A stretch of DNA of 22,364 bases from CAYGUK01 sp964352985 (GTDB lineage Bacteria > Pseudomonadota > Gammaproteobacteria > JAHCLG01), in NCBI GenBank assembly GCA_964352985.1, contig CAYGUK010000062.1, forward strand, positions 1 to 22,364, in the 5' to 3' direction. Position 1 is the stretch's first letter; the number at the start of each line of letters is the position of its first letter. Both the position numbers and the translations under genes were made by a program. A model generated the notes under the pieces. It searched no databases, was not told the origin of the DNA, and worked only from the letters and a program-made list of their open reading frames with translations. Positions 14,971 to 21,203 of this stretch are shown one piece after another.

Positions 14971-16275
14971 ATGTCTAAAGTTCGTATCGTTGTCACAGGA
15001 TTAGGTGTGGTTTCCCCATTGGGTAATGATGTGAAAACGACTTGGGAAAGTCTATTGCAACAAAAAAGTGGTATCGCGCAAATTCAATCTTACGACGCCT
15101 CGAAATTTCCAACAACGATTGCAGCAGAAGTAAAAAATTTTAATCCTTTAGAAAGAATTCAAGATAAAAAATTATTAAAGCAAACGGTTTCATTTACCAA
15201 TTTTGCAATCGCTGCAGCAGACGAAGCGCTTCAAGACAGTGGGATTAAACCAACGGATAAAACGGCAGATCGTTGGGGATGTGTTGTTGGTTCGGGCATG
15301 ATGACGGCGGAGTTTTCTTACTGGGAAAAATTTCAAAAAAATTATGCGGCAGATGGCGAAATTGATATTCATAAATTACAAAATGATAATCGGGGTTTTA
15401 TTTCTATTACTGAATTTGCCAAAACGCAATCGAATAGTGGGTTAGGATTATTATTACAACGCTATAATATCAGAGGTTATACGAGTTCTGTTCACACTGC
15501 TTGTGCTTCCGGTGGACAAGCTTTAGGTTTGGCATTGCAAGCCATGCGTCGTGGTGATTGTGATTCAATGCTTGTCGGTGGATTTGATTCCATGATTAAT
15601 CCCATTGGCCTATCAAGTTTTTGTTTATTAGGCGCATTATCAACTTATAACGATAAACCAGAAACAGCATCGCGTCCTTTTGATTTAACACGCGCGGGAT
15701 TTGTGTTGGGCGAAGGTGCGGCATTTTTAGTATTAGAAACAGAACAACATGCAAAAAATCGTGGTGCAAAAATTTATGCCGAATTAGCTGGTGAAGGAAA
15801 TTCATTAAGTTCATATCGAATTACCGATTCGCACCCCAATGGAGATGGTGCTAAACAAGCTATCGAATCGGCGTTAAAAGATGCTGAAATTAATTCTGAT
15901 GAAATTGATTATATTAACGCTCACGGTACGTCAACAAAAATGAATGACTTAAGTGAAACGAATGCCATTAAATCTGTATTTCAACATTATAAAGAGGTGC
16001 CAACCAGTTCTACAAAATCGCAAACTGGTCATTTAATTGCAGCAGCTGGTGCGCTTGAAGGTGTGTTAACCGTATTAAGCATTCATCATGGTATTATGCC
16101 GATGACAAAAAATTTAACGACGCCCGATCCTGAATGTGATTTAGACTATATCGTAACGAGACCACGTGAAAAAAATATAAAAGCTGCCATGTCAAATTCA
16201 TTTGGGTTTGGTGGATCAAACAGTTGCATTGTGTTTAAACATGCAGAATATCAAGGAGGGCAAAGCCATGACTAA
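14971..16275 (+). CDS. fabF: Beta-ketoacyl-ACP synthase II-like condensing enzyme
   Basis: The protein condenses malonyl-ACP with acyl-ACP, adding two carbons per cycle. It is 434 residues, slightly longer than FabF. It has the thiolase-fold start VTGLGVVSPLGND (8-20), nucleophile Cys178 in VHTACASGG, His318 in NAHGTSTKMND, Lys349 and His354 in TKSQTGHLIAAAGALEG, and the gatekeeper region SNSFGFGGSNSCIVF. All elongating-KAS residues are intact. An extra segment around residues 110-160 differs from housekeeping FabF. The next gene begins 8 nt before its stop codon and encodes a ketosynthase homologue lacking the Cys, so the two are likely to form a KS-alpha/KS-beta heterodimer. The symbol denotes family; this is probably an operon-dedicated paralogue. 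Confidence 0.93.
   Translation: MSKVRIVVTGLGVVSPLGNDVKTTWESLLQQKSGIAQIQSYDASKFPTTIAAEVKNFNPLERIQDKKLLKQTVSFTNFAIAAADEALQDSGIKPTDKTADRWGCVVGSGMMTAEFSYWEKFQKNYAADGEIDIHKLQNDNRGFISITEFAKTQSNSGLGLLLQRYNIRGYTSSVHTACASGGQALGLALQAMRRGDCDSMLVGGFDSMINPIGLSSFCLLGALSTYNDKPETASRPFDLTRAGFVLGEGAAFLVLETEQHAKNRGAKIYAELAGEGNSLSSYRITDSHPNGDGAKQAIESALKDAEINSDEIDYINAHGTSTKMNDLSETNAIKSVFQHYKEVPTSSTKSQTGHLIAAAGALEGVLTVLSIHHGIMPMTKNLTTPDPECDLDYIVTRPREKNIKAAMSNSFGFGGSNSCIVFKHAEYQGGQSHD
16253..16260 (+). promoter_or_regulatory. Strong Shine-Dalgarno fixing the KS-beta start
   Basis: AAGGAGGG lies 7 nt before the ATG at 16268, inside the end of the upstream ketosynthase gene. It decides for the 16268 start over the in-frame start at 16202 and suggests efficient, near-equal synthesis of the two ketosynthase subunits. 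Confidence 0.8.
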
Positions 16276-17536
16276 ACGAGTTGTGATAACGTCTATGAGT
16301 GCTCTTACTGCTGTTGGTGAAACCTTAGAAGACACTTACCAAAATTTAAAACAAGGTCAATCAGGTATTGGTCCTTGCACCATTTGGCCAGCGGAAGAAA
16401 GTGATTTTCCACTCAGTGCCGATTTAAAAAATTATCAGCCACGCAAAATGATCACTGATAAGAAGTTATTAAAATTAATTTCACGTCAAGATGTCATCGG
16501 ATTAAATGCAGTTCAACAATTAATTGAAAGCAGCCAAATAATTCAATATCGTGATAGTTTAACCGAGAACGATGTGTTTAATGATCGCACGGGTGTTTAT
16601 ATTGGGTCACCTGGAAATAAATTTGAGCAACAATATGACTTCATGCCGTTATTAGCGAAAAGTCAGGGCGATATGCAAGTTTACGCAGAATCGCTTTTTG
16701 AAGAAGTTCATCCTATGTGGTTATTGCGAATTTTACCCAATAATGTCTTAGCTTATGCCGGGATCCAAAATAATTTTAAAGGACCAAATGAAAATATTAC
16801 CAATCATGGCGTCTCCGGTTTACAAGCCATTGGCGAAGCATTTTACGCTATAAAAAATAATCAAATTGATAGAGCATTAGTCTCTGCTTATGATTGTGGC
16901 CAAGAAGCTCAAGGACAAATGTATTATGGTGCGCTTGGCACTTTAAGCGCAAAACATTTAAAGCCATTTGATGAAAAACGTGATGGCACAATATTGGGTG
17001 AAGGTGCAGGTGCATTATTAATTGAAAGTTTAGAGTCTGCGCAGGAACGTGGTGCGACTATCTTAGGTGAAGTGTTGGCGTGTCAAACAACCAGTGAAGC
17101 ACGTGGCGTGTTTCCAATTAATGAACAAGGCGAAGGGATAACACGTCTTATCAAAAAAACCTTGGATCAAGCTAAAATTGCACCAAGTGATTTAGGTTTA
17201 ATTACTGCTCATGGCAATGGTACGGTGAATTCTGATAGAACCGAAGCGTTAGCCATTGCAAATACGATTAATTCTTCAGTGCCGGTTACTGCATTTAAAT
17301 GGTCTATTGGTCACACGATAGTTGCCGCAGGTTGTATCGAAACAGCGTTAACGTTAAAGGCCTTGCAAGATAGAATGGCACCTAAAATTGCGAATTTAGA
17401 TTCAATTGCAAGCGATTGTCAAAATATTAATATTACACAATCTGATACACCAATATCTTCACCGATTGGAATGATATTAACGCGGGCATTTTCTGGTATT
17501 AATACGGCTTTAGTGATTAGTAGTGAGCTCGCATGA
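16268..17536 (+). CDS. Ketosynthase-like subunit without catalytic Cys (KS-beta/chain-length-factor-like)
   Basis: This 422-residue FabF homologue aligns without gaps to the preceding ketosynthase around the active site. There ITNHGVSGLQAIGEA (177-191) stands where the partner has VHTACASGGQALGLA, so the nucleophile Cys is Gly181. His315 in TAHGNGT, Lys344 and His349 in KWSIGHTIVAAG are kept, but the C-terminal GFGG gatekeeper loop is lost (RAFSGIN). Type II polyketide and aryl polyene systems pair an active KS with such a Cys-less subunit that sets chain length. In those the Cys is often Gln, so Gly is a further variation. The start at 16268 is supported by AAGGAGGG and gives an 8-nt overlap with the KS gene. 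The stop overlaps acpS (ATGA). Decarboxylase activity as in KSQ domains is less likely without Gln. Confidence 0.88.
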   Translation: MTKRVVITSMSALTAVGETLEDTYQNLKQGQSGIGPCTIWPAEESDFPLSADLKNYQPRKMITDKKLLKLISRQDVIGLNAVQQLIESSQIIQYRDSLTENDVFNDRTGVYIGSPGNKFEQQYDFMPLLAKSQGDMQVYAESLFEEVHPMWLLRILPNNVLAYAGIQNNFKGPNENITNHGVSGLQAIGEAFYAIKNNQIDRALVSAYDCGQEAQGQMYYGALGTLSAKHLKPFDEKRDGTILGEGAGALLIESLESAQERGATILGEVLACQTTSEARGVFPINEQGEGITRLIKKTLDQAKIAPSDLGLITAHGNGTVNSDRTEALAIANTINSSVPVTAFKWSIGHTIVAAGCIETALTLKALQDRMAPKIANLDSIASDCQNINITQSDTPISSPIGMILTRAFSGINTALVISSELA

Positions 17537-17904
17537 AACCTCGTTGTGGTATCGATATTGTTTTTATTTCTCGCATGGAAAAAATGCTTGAAACTTTAGA
17601 AGATAAATTATCTTTATTTTCTCATTCTGAAATCGAATACTGTGAGCAAAAGGCAAATAGTGTGCCTTCTTATGCGGCGAGATTTGCGGCGAAAGAAGCT
17701 TGCCTAAAATGTTTTGCAAAAGAATTAGCATTAAAAGATTTAGATTTTTCTGATATCGAAATTAATAACGATGCCTATGGCGCACCATTTGTCGTATTAA
17801 ATGATAAGTTATCAGGTTTATTACATGAGTATCAATTATCTGAGGTGAGTATTTCTTTAAGTCACACTAAGGATTATGCTTGTGCTATGGTGATTATGTC
17901 GTGA
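17533..17904 (+). CDS. acpS: Holo-ACP synthase (4'-phosphopantetheinyl transferase)
   Basis: The enzyme moves 4'-phosphopantetheine from CoA to the Ser of an acyl carrier protein. At 123 residues it is a normal AcpS length. Asp8 in CGIDIVFISRM and Glu55 in ARFAAKEACLKCF are the Mg2+-binding residues, and SISLSHTKDYACAMVI closes the fold. It is overlapped at both ends: ATGA with the KS-beta gene and GTGA with the acyltransferase gene. Housekeeping acpS normally sits elsewhere (often with pdxJ), so this is probably a dedicated copy for the enlarged carrier at 13660, whose recognition helix differs from standard ACP. Whether the genome has another acpS cannot be seen. Confidence 0.93.
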   Translation: MKPRCGIDIVFISRMEKMLETLEDKLSLFSHSEIEYCEQKANSVPSYAARFAAKEACLKCFAKELALKDLDFSDIEINNDAYGAPFVVLNDKLSGLLHEYQLSEVSISLSHTKDYACAMVIMS

Positions 17905-18746
17905 ATTTAAGCCAATATTTAAATCAAGTAAAAACCAATTTTATAGGACGTTTTTTATTTTATGTTATTCCTTATCGTAAAAAAGTGATCACTAAAAATA
18001 TTAAACGAGTTTATGGAAATACGATTACGGCAAAAGAACGCGATAAATTAACGTTAGCTTTTTATAGTCATTTAGCCAAATCGGTTTGTGAAAATATTTT
18101 CATGCGCTTTTTAACATTAAAACAAATTAAACGCAAAGCCGTGGTAATAGGTCATGAAAAAGTATTAAAAGCAGCAGAAAAAAATAAAGGAGTGTTAATT
18201 TTAACGGCACATATGGGTAATTGGGAATTAGCCCCTATTGCGAGTATTTTAAATTTTAAAGAATTTCAACATCGCTTGCATTTTATTCGTCGCACACTGG
18301 GAAATAAAACGATTGAGCGTATTGCCTTTCGTCGTTACTATAAAGCTGGGCTTGAAGTGATCCCAAAAAAAAATGCCTTAATGACCGCTTGTGATGTGTT
18401 AGATAAAAATGATGCGGTGGTTTTTTTATTAGATCAACATGCTGATGTCAAAAATAAAGATGGCTTAGCGGTCGAATTTTTTAGTGAAAAAGCAGGAACC
18501 TATCAATCTCTTGCCATGATGGCGCGTTATACTGAAGCCCCCGTTATTCCTGCCTGCAGTTATCGCCGTGAAGATGGTAAACATGTATTACAATTTTTTG
18601 ATCCGATACCTTGGATAGATAACGAAGATAGCAAACAAGAACTCTATTTAAATACATTAAACTATAATAAAGCCCTAGAAAAAATGATATTAACACATCC
18701 AGAACAATGGTTATGGTTACATCGTCGCTGGAAATTATCTCAGTGA
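17901..18746 (+). CDS. LpxL/HtrB-family lipid A-type acyltransferase
   Basis: This 281-residue member of the lipid A late acyltransferase family transfers an acyl chain from acyl-ACP to a membrane lipid acceptor. The N-terminus has a hydrophobic membrane-associating segment, FIGRFLFYVIPYRKK (14-28). The catalytic H-X4-E is AHMGNWE (His104, Glu109), followed by RRTLGNK, LLDQHADVKNKDG and the family's C-terminal PEQWLWLHRRWK. I use GTG at 17901, which overlaps the acpS stop as GTGA; the frame extends seven codons further to a TTG. Being last in an operon that makes acyl-ACP on a private carrier, it is the natural outlet. The acceptor may be lipid A or another glycolipid or lipid. Aryl polyene clusters also carry related acyltransferases, so the lipid A role is an inference. 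Confidence 0.9.
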   Translation: MNLSQYLNQVKTNFIGRFLFYVIPYRKKVITKNIKRVYGNTITAKERDKLTLAFYSHLAKSVCENIFMRFLTLKQIKRKAVVIGHEKVLKAAEKNKGVLILTAHMGNWELAPIASILNFKEFQHRLHFIRRTLGNKTIERIAFRRYYKAGLEVIPKKNALMTACDVLDKNDAVVFLLDQHADVKNKDGLAVEFFSEKAGTYQSLAMMARYTEAPVIPACSYRREDGKHVLQFFDPIPWIDNEDSKQELYLNTLNYNKALEKMILTHPEQWLWLHRRWKLSQ

Positions 18747-18771
18747 TATTTTTTTTGAACTAAATCAAAAA

Positions 18772-18800
18772 TTGAACTTAAGTGAAAAATACTATATTTT
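18772..18800 (+). promoter_or_regulatory. Candidate promoter of the beta-barrel gene
   Basis: TTGAAC (18772-18777) is followed after 17 bp by TATTTT (18795-18800), or after 15 bp by TATATT (18793-18798), about 40 nt before the start codon. A weak TTTTTGA/TCAAAAA inverted repeat (18752-18771) between the two genes might mark the operon end. Confidence 0.3.
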
Positions 18801-18835
18801 ATAGGCTATTCATTTTAGAGCTAAGGATATCAGCC

Positions 18836-19606
18836 ATGAATTTAGTAAAAGGAATTTTGTCAGGTGCATCTCTTTTCATTTTAACCCAATCAATAACGAG
18901 TTTTGCATTGACTCCGTACGTGGGGGCTGGGCTTTCCTATAATATTTTACGCAACAATGTTAGTAGTGTTTCTAATTCTGTGATTGCGGGAACTAATGTT
19001 GCCAATAGTTCAGAAGATTCACCTAATACAATTTATCGCAATAAAGTATCGGGTCGAATTTTTTTAGGCGCTGATTTTTTTAAACAACAACAATTCGAAT
19101 TAGATGGCGAAGTGGGTTTTAATACCAATCATATTCGAACAAGTGATATTAATTTAGCTATCGAAATAGGCACCGGAACATTTGCTGATCAATATTATGC
19201 AACATTAAAATCTGCTTTTGATTTATCGTTAAATCCTGGCTATTGGGTTACTCAACAACTCGAAGTTTATGGCATCATAGGTTATAGTCGCGCAAGTTAT
19301 GATGACTATTTTAATTCTACTTTTATTTCACCCGCAGGCGTTCAACAATCATTGCAAATGATGGGCAGTGGTCATGTTAATGGGGTACGTTATGGTGGCG
19401 GAGTCAAATGGTTAATTAATCAGAATTGGCAAGCGAGATTAAACGTGACTAATACCCAATATCAAAACATTACTAATACTGGTGTTACTACCTATACAAA
19501 TGTTGCACCAGCTATTACGACAACTGCGAATCAAACTTATCGACTAAATAATTTAGCGACTACCTTAAGTGTGGTTTATCAACTCGGTAATATTTTAACG
19601 AGTTAA
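18836..19606 (+). CDS. Outer-membrane beta-barrel protein
   Basis: This encodes a 256-residue exported protein. I chose the ATG at 18836 because AAGGAT (18823-18828) precedes it and because it places a standard signal peptide at the very N-terminus (basic MNLVK, hydrophobic core, SFA then cleavage before Leu25); the frame is open from a GTG at 18782. The mature part begins LTPYVGAGLSYN and alternates polar and hydrophobic residues in about eight amphipathic strands with Asn/Ser/Thr-rich loops, as in opacity-type or OmpA-like barrels. The last strand (LATTLSVVYQLG) is followed by a short tail and does not end in the usual Phe. A porin or adhesin role is unproven. It follows the lipid operon by 89 bp and may be separately transcribed. 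Confidence 0.82.
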   Translation: MNLVKGILSGASLFILTQSITSFALTPYVGAGLSYNILRNNVSSVSNSVIAGTNVANSSEDSPNTIYRNKVSGRIFLGADFFKQQQFELDGEVGFNTNHIRTSDINLAIEIGTGTFADQYYATLKSAFDLSLNPGYWVTQQLEVYGIIGYSRASYDDYFNSTFISPAGVQQSLQMMGSGHVNGVRYGGGVKWLINQNWQARLNVTNTQYQNITNTGVTTYTNVAPAITTTANQTYRLNNLATTLSVVYQLGNILTS

Positions 19607-19645
19607 TAAGAATTAAAACATTTCAATCTATAGTTGTGATTATTG

Positions 19646-20383
19646 TTAAGGATTTGAGCCACCTGGTTGAAATGATGATGGATGTATTGTTGGTTGCCCT
19701 AAGTTCGCTATGATGAGTCGGCCAGATAAAAAGCTCGAAAACATTGCTTCCATTTGCCTTTGTCTCAATTCTGATTGAGCTAGGCTATGTTGTAAAGATT
19801 GAACCCGAGTAAGTAGCTCTGTAATGGTTTGATCTTTTTGTTGTAATTGAGTTGTAAGTTCTTCAATTTGACTCTCTTTCGCGGGTTGTTTTTTCTTAAG
19901 TTCCTCTTCATCTTTTTTTGATGCTTGTTGTTTTCTCCTTTTCTTTAAACTATCACTAGTTTCAGATTCATCTTTATCACTTTCAGGTTTGAACATATGA
20001 GCAGAACTCTTTGTTCTTTTAATACGTGGAGGATTGTGGGATTCTGTTTCACTTGCTTCTTTTTCTGTATCAGTTTGTATAGCAGGATCGCGAGCTTGTT
20101 TAACAGTTTTTAAGAATGTAACTAAAGACTCACGGTTTACAATATTAACACGTTCATTTGGGTTACAAATAGTTTGGAATAAGGCGATTAAATCTTGAAA
20201 ACGGATTTCATAGAGATTAACACTTAATGTTAATGAGGGTGATTGTAGTAGATGATTTAAATAACCTTCTTTACTGCATTGTTGTAACGAGCTAAAGCTT
20301 GTATAAAAAAATTCTTTTTCTTCATCAGTGTCAAAAGTAAAAGTTAAATTTTTTTTATCTCTAGATAATTGCCACTTCATCAT
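19646..20383 (-). CDS. Coiled-coil protein with a basic nuclear-signal-like patch
   Basis: The function is not recognised. The 245-residue protein has three parts: a folded N-terminal region (1-100, mixed strand and helix), a highly charged disordered linker (100-165) containing PPRIKRTKSS and KKRRKQQASKK (147-157), and a strong coiled coil (about 155-215, Glu/Gln/Leu heptads). A Gly/Ser/Pro tail ends in FQPGGSNP. KKRR...KK fits a classical or bipartite nuclear-localisation consensus. ATGs at 20383 and 20380 are both in frame; AAGGT (minus strand, 20389-20393) has better spacing to the second. It is convergent with the beta-barrel gene. The composition and the neighbouring kinase and CaaX genes make it a candidate effector. 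It could instead be a scaffold within the bacterium. Confidence 0.78.
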   Translation of the reverse strand: MMKWQLSRDKKNLTFTFDTDEEKEFFYTSFSSLQQCSKEGYLNHLLQSPSLTLSVNLYEIRFQDLIALFQTICNPNERVNIVNRESLVTFLKTVKQARDPAIQTDTEKEASETESHNPPRIKRTKSSAHMFKPESDKDESETSDSLKKRRKQQASKKDEEELKKKQPAKESQIEELTTQLQQKDQTITELLTRVQSLQHSLAQSELRQRQMEAMFSSFLSGRLIIANLGQPTIHPSSFQPGGSNP

Positions 20384-20390
20384 GTTATAC

Positions 20391-20442
20391 CTTGTTTTAA
20401 TTATTTACTAAAATTAGACTAAATATTTATTGTTAAAACAAG
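20391..20442. promoter_or_regulatory. Perfect 10-bp inverted repeat upstream of the coiled-coil gene
   Basis: CTTGTTTTAA (20391-20400) is exactly complementary to TTAAAACAAG (20433-20442), with a 32-bp AT-rich spacer. The near arm abuts the ribosome-binding region of the minus-strand gene. It may be a paired operator or a leader hairpin; the position is not that of a terminator. Confidence 0.4.
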
Positions 20443-20528
20443 TGCGATATTTTGTATTTTAAGCGCCAAGTAAAATTGATGTTTTATTTTCACCTCAACT
20501 GATGACAGTTATGAGTGAATTTCTTTAC

Positions 20529-20963
20529 TTACATTAAGTTACAACAGCGTAAGCTATTAGGCTTTGATTGAGTTGTATCATTTATATGAGGATCTTGTTC
20601 ATCATTGTTTTGAGAAATTGCAATTAACGATACGATGGATTCTTCTGCTGATTCTTGATTTAAACTTTTTTTCTTGATTATTTCTGTTGGATCGAGTGAA
20701 CGCACTAATACATGTTCCATTGTATTTAATCTTGGACTCGGATTATTAGCACGGAGCAGATCTATAATTATATGTTGGGAATTATTCGTGTTACCTAAAT
20801 CATGTGTTTTAATTTTAGGGGGTATATTTTGTTGAAACTTTGGTATATAAACGTCACGACTTTTTTCTGAGCTTTCACTATCAGAAACATTTTGCTGTTG
20901 TTCGTTTAGTTTATTTGATCGAGAAGATTGTAAGTCATGTAGTTCAATTTTTACTTTACCCAT
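20529..20963 (-). CDS. Small polar protein ending in a CaaX-type motif
   Basis: This 144-residue protein of unknown family is very polar (Ser, Asn, Gln, Asp, Glu) and probably largely disordered. One more ordered stretch is HIIIDLLRANNPSPRLNTMEHVLVRSLDP (written here as a description of the central segment). There is no signal peptide. The protein ends exactly in R-C-C-N-L-M. Cys141-Asn-Leu-Met has the form of a CaaX box with X = Met, which in eukaryotes favours farnesylation, and the adjacent Cys140 could take a second lipid. Bacteria lack prenyltransferases of this type, and Legionella effectors such as AnkB use host prenylation. I infer a host-membrane-targeted effector. The stop codon right after Met144 (20529-20531) was checked on the minus strand. 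Only four residues define the motif, so chance is possible. Confidence 0.75.
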   Translation of the reverse strand: MGKVKIELHDLQSSRSNKLNEQQQNVSDSESSEKSRDVYIPKFQQNIPPKIKTHDLGNTNNSQHIIIDLLRANNPSPRLNTMEHVLVRSLDPTEIIKKKSLNQESAEESIVSLIAISQNNDEQDPHINDTTQSKPNSLRCCNLM

Positions 20964-21203
20964 TATTCACCATTTTTATCTATTGGTATTTTGTAGATTC
21001 TCGAGTAAGTCGCGAAATCAATTAAGGTAGGGATTATAAAATTATTAATTCACTAAAATAAACACTCATTTTATTAGGATAAAATTTGCACGAGTAGAAA
21101 TTCAACTTTAAGCTGCGAGTAATTTTGTTTTAGTATTAACTTTAAAATAGTAACTGCTTACTCAATAAGTCGATCGTGAAATGCTACTCATCATCATAAC
21201 AAA

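Noticed and set aside
15190..15814. Minus-strand open frames inside the ketosynthase gene
   Set aside because: They lie opposite a fully conserved enzyme and show no domain or start signal.
16202..16267. N-terminal extension of the KS-beta gene from an in-frame start at 16202
   Set aside because: AAGGAGGG sits correctly for the ATG at 16268, the ketosynthase fold begins immediately there, and the extension only mirrors the upstream gene in another frame.
17880..17900. TTG start of the acyltransferase at 17880
   Set aside because: The GTG at 17901 overlaps the acpS stop as GTGA, the typical coupled arrangement in this operon; the extra seven residues have no support.
18782..18835. Longer start of the beta-barrel gene at GTG 18782
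   Set aside because: The ATG at 18836 has a Shine-Dalgarno and places a clean signal peptide at the N-terminus; the extension would bury it.
20529..20963. N-terminal myristoylation site (Met-Gly-Lys-Val-Lys-Ile)
   Set aside because: Gly2 is present, but the Ser/Thr usually needed at position 6 is Ile, so the consensus is not met.
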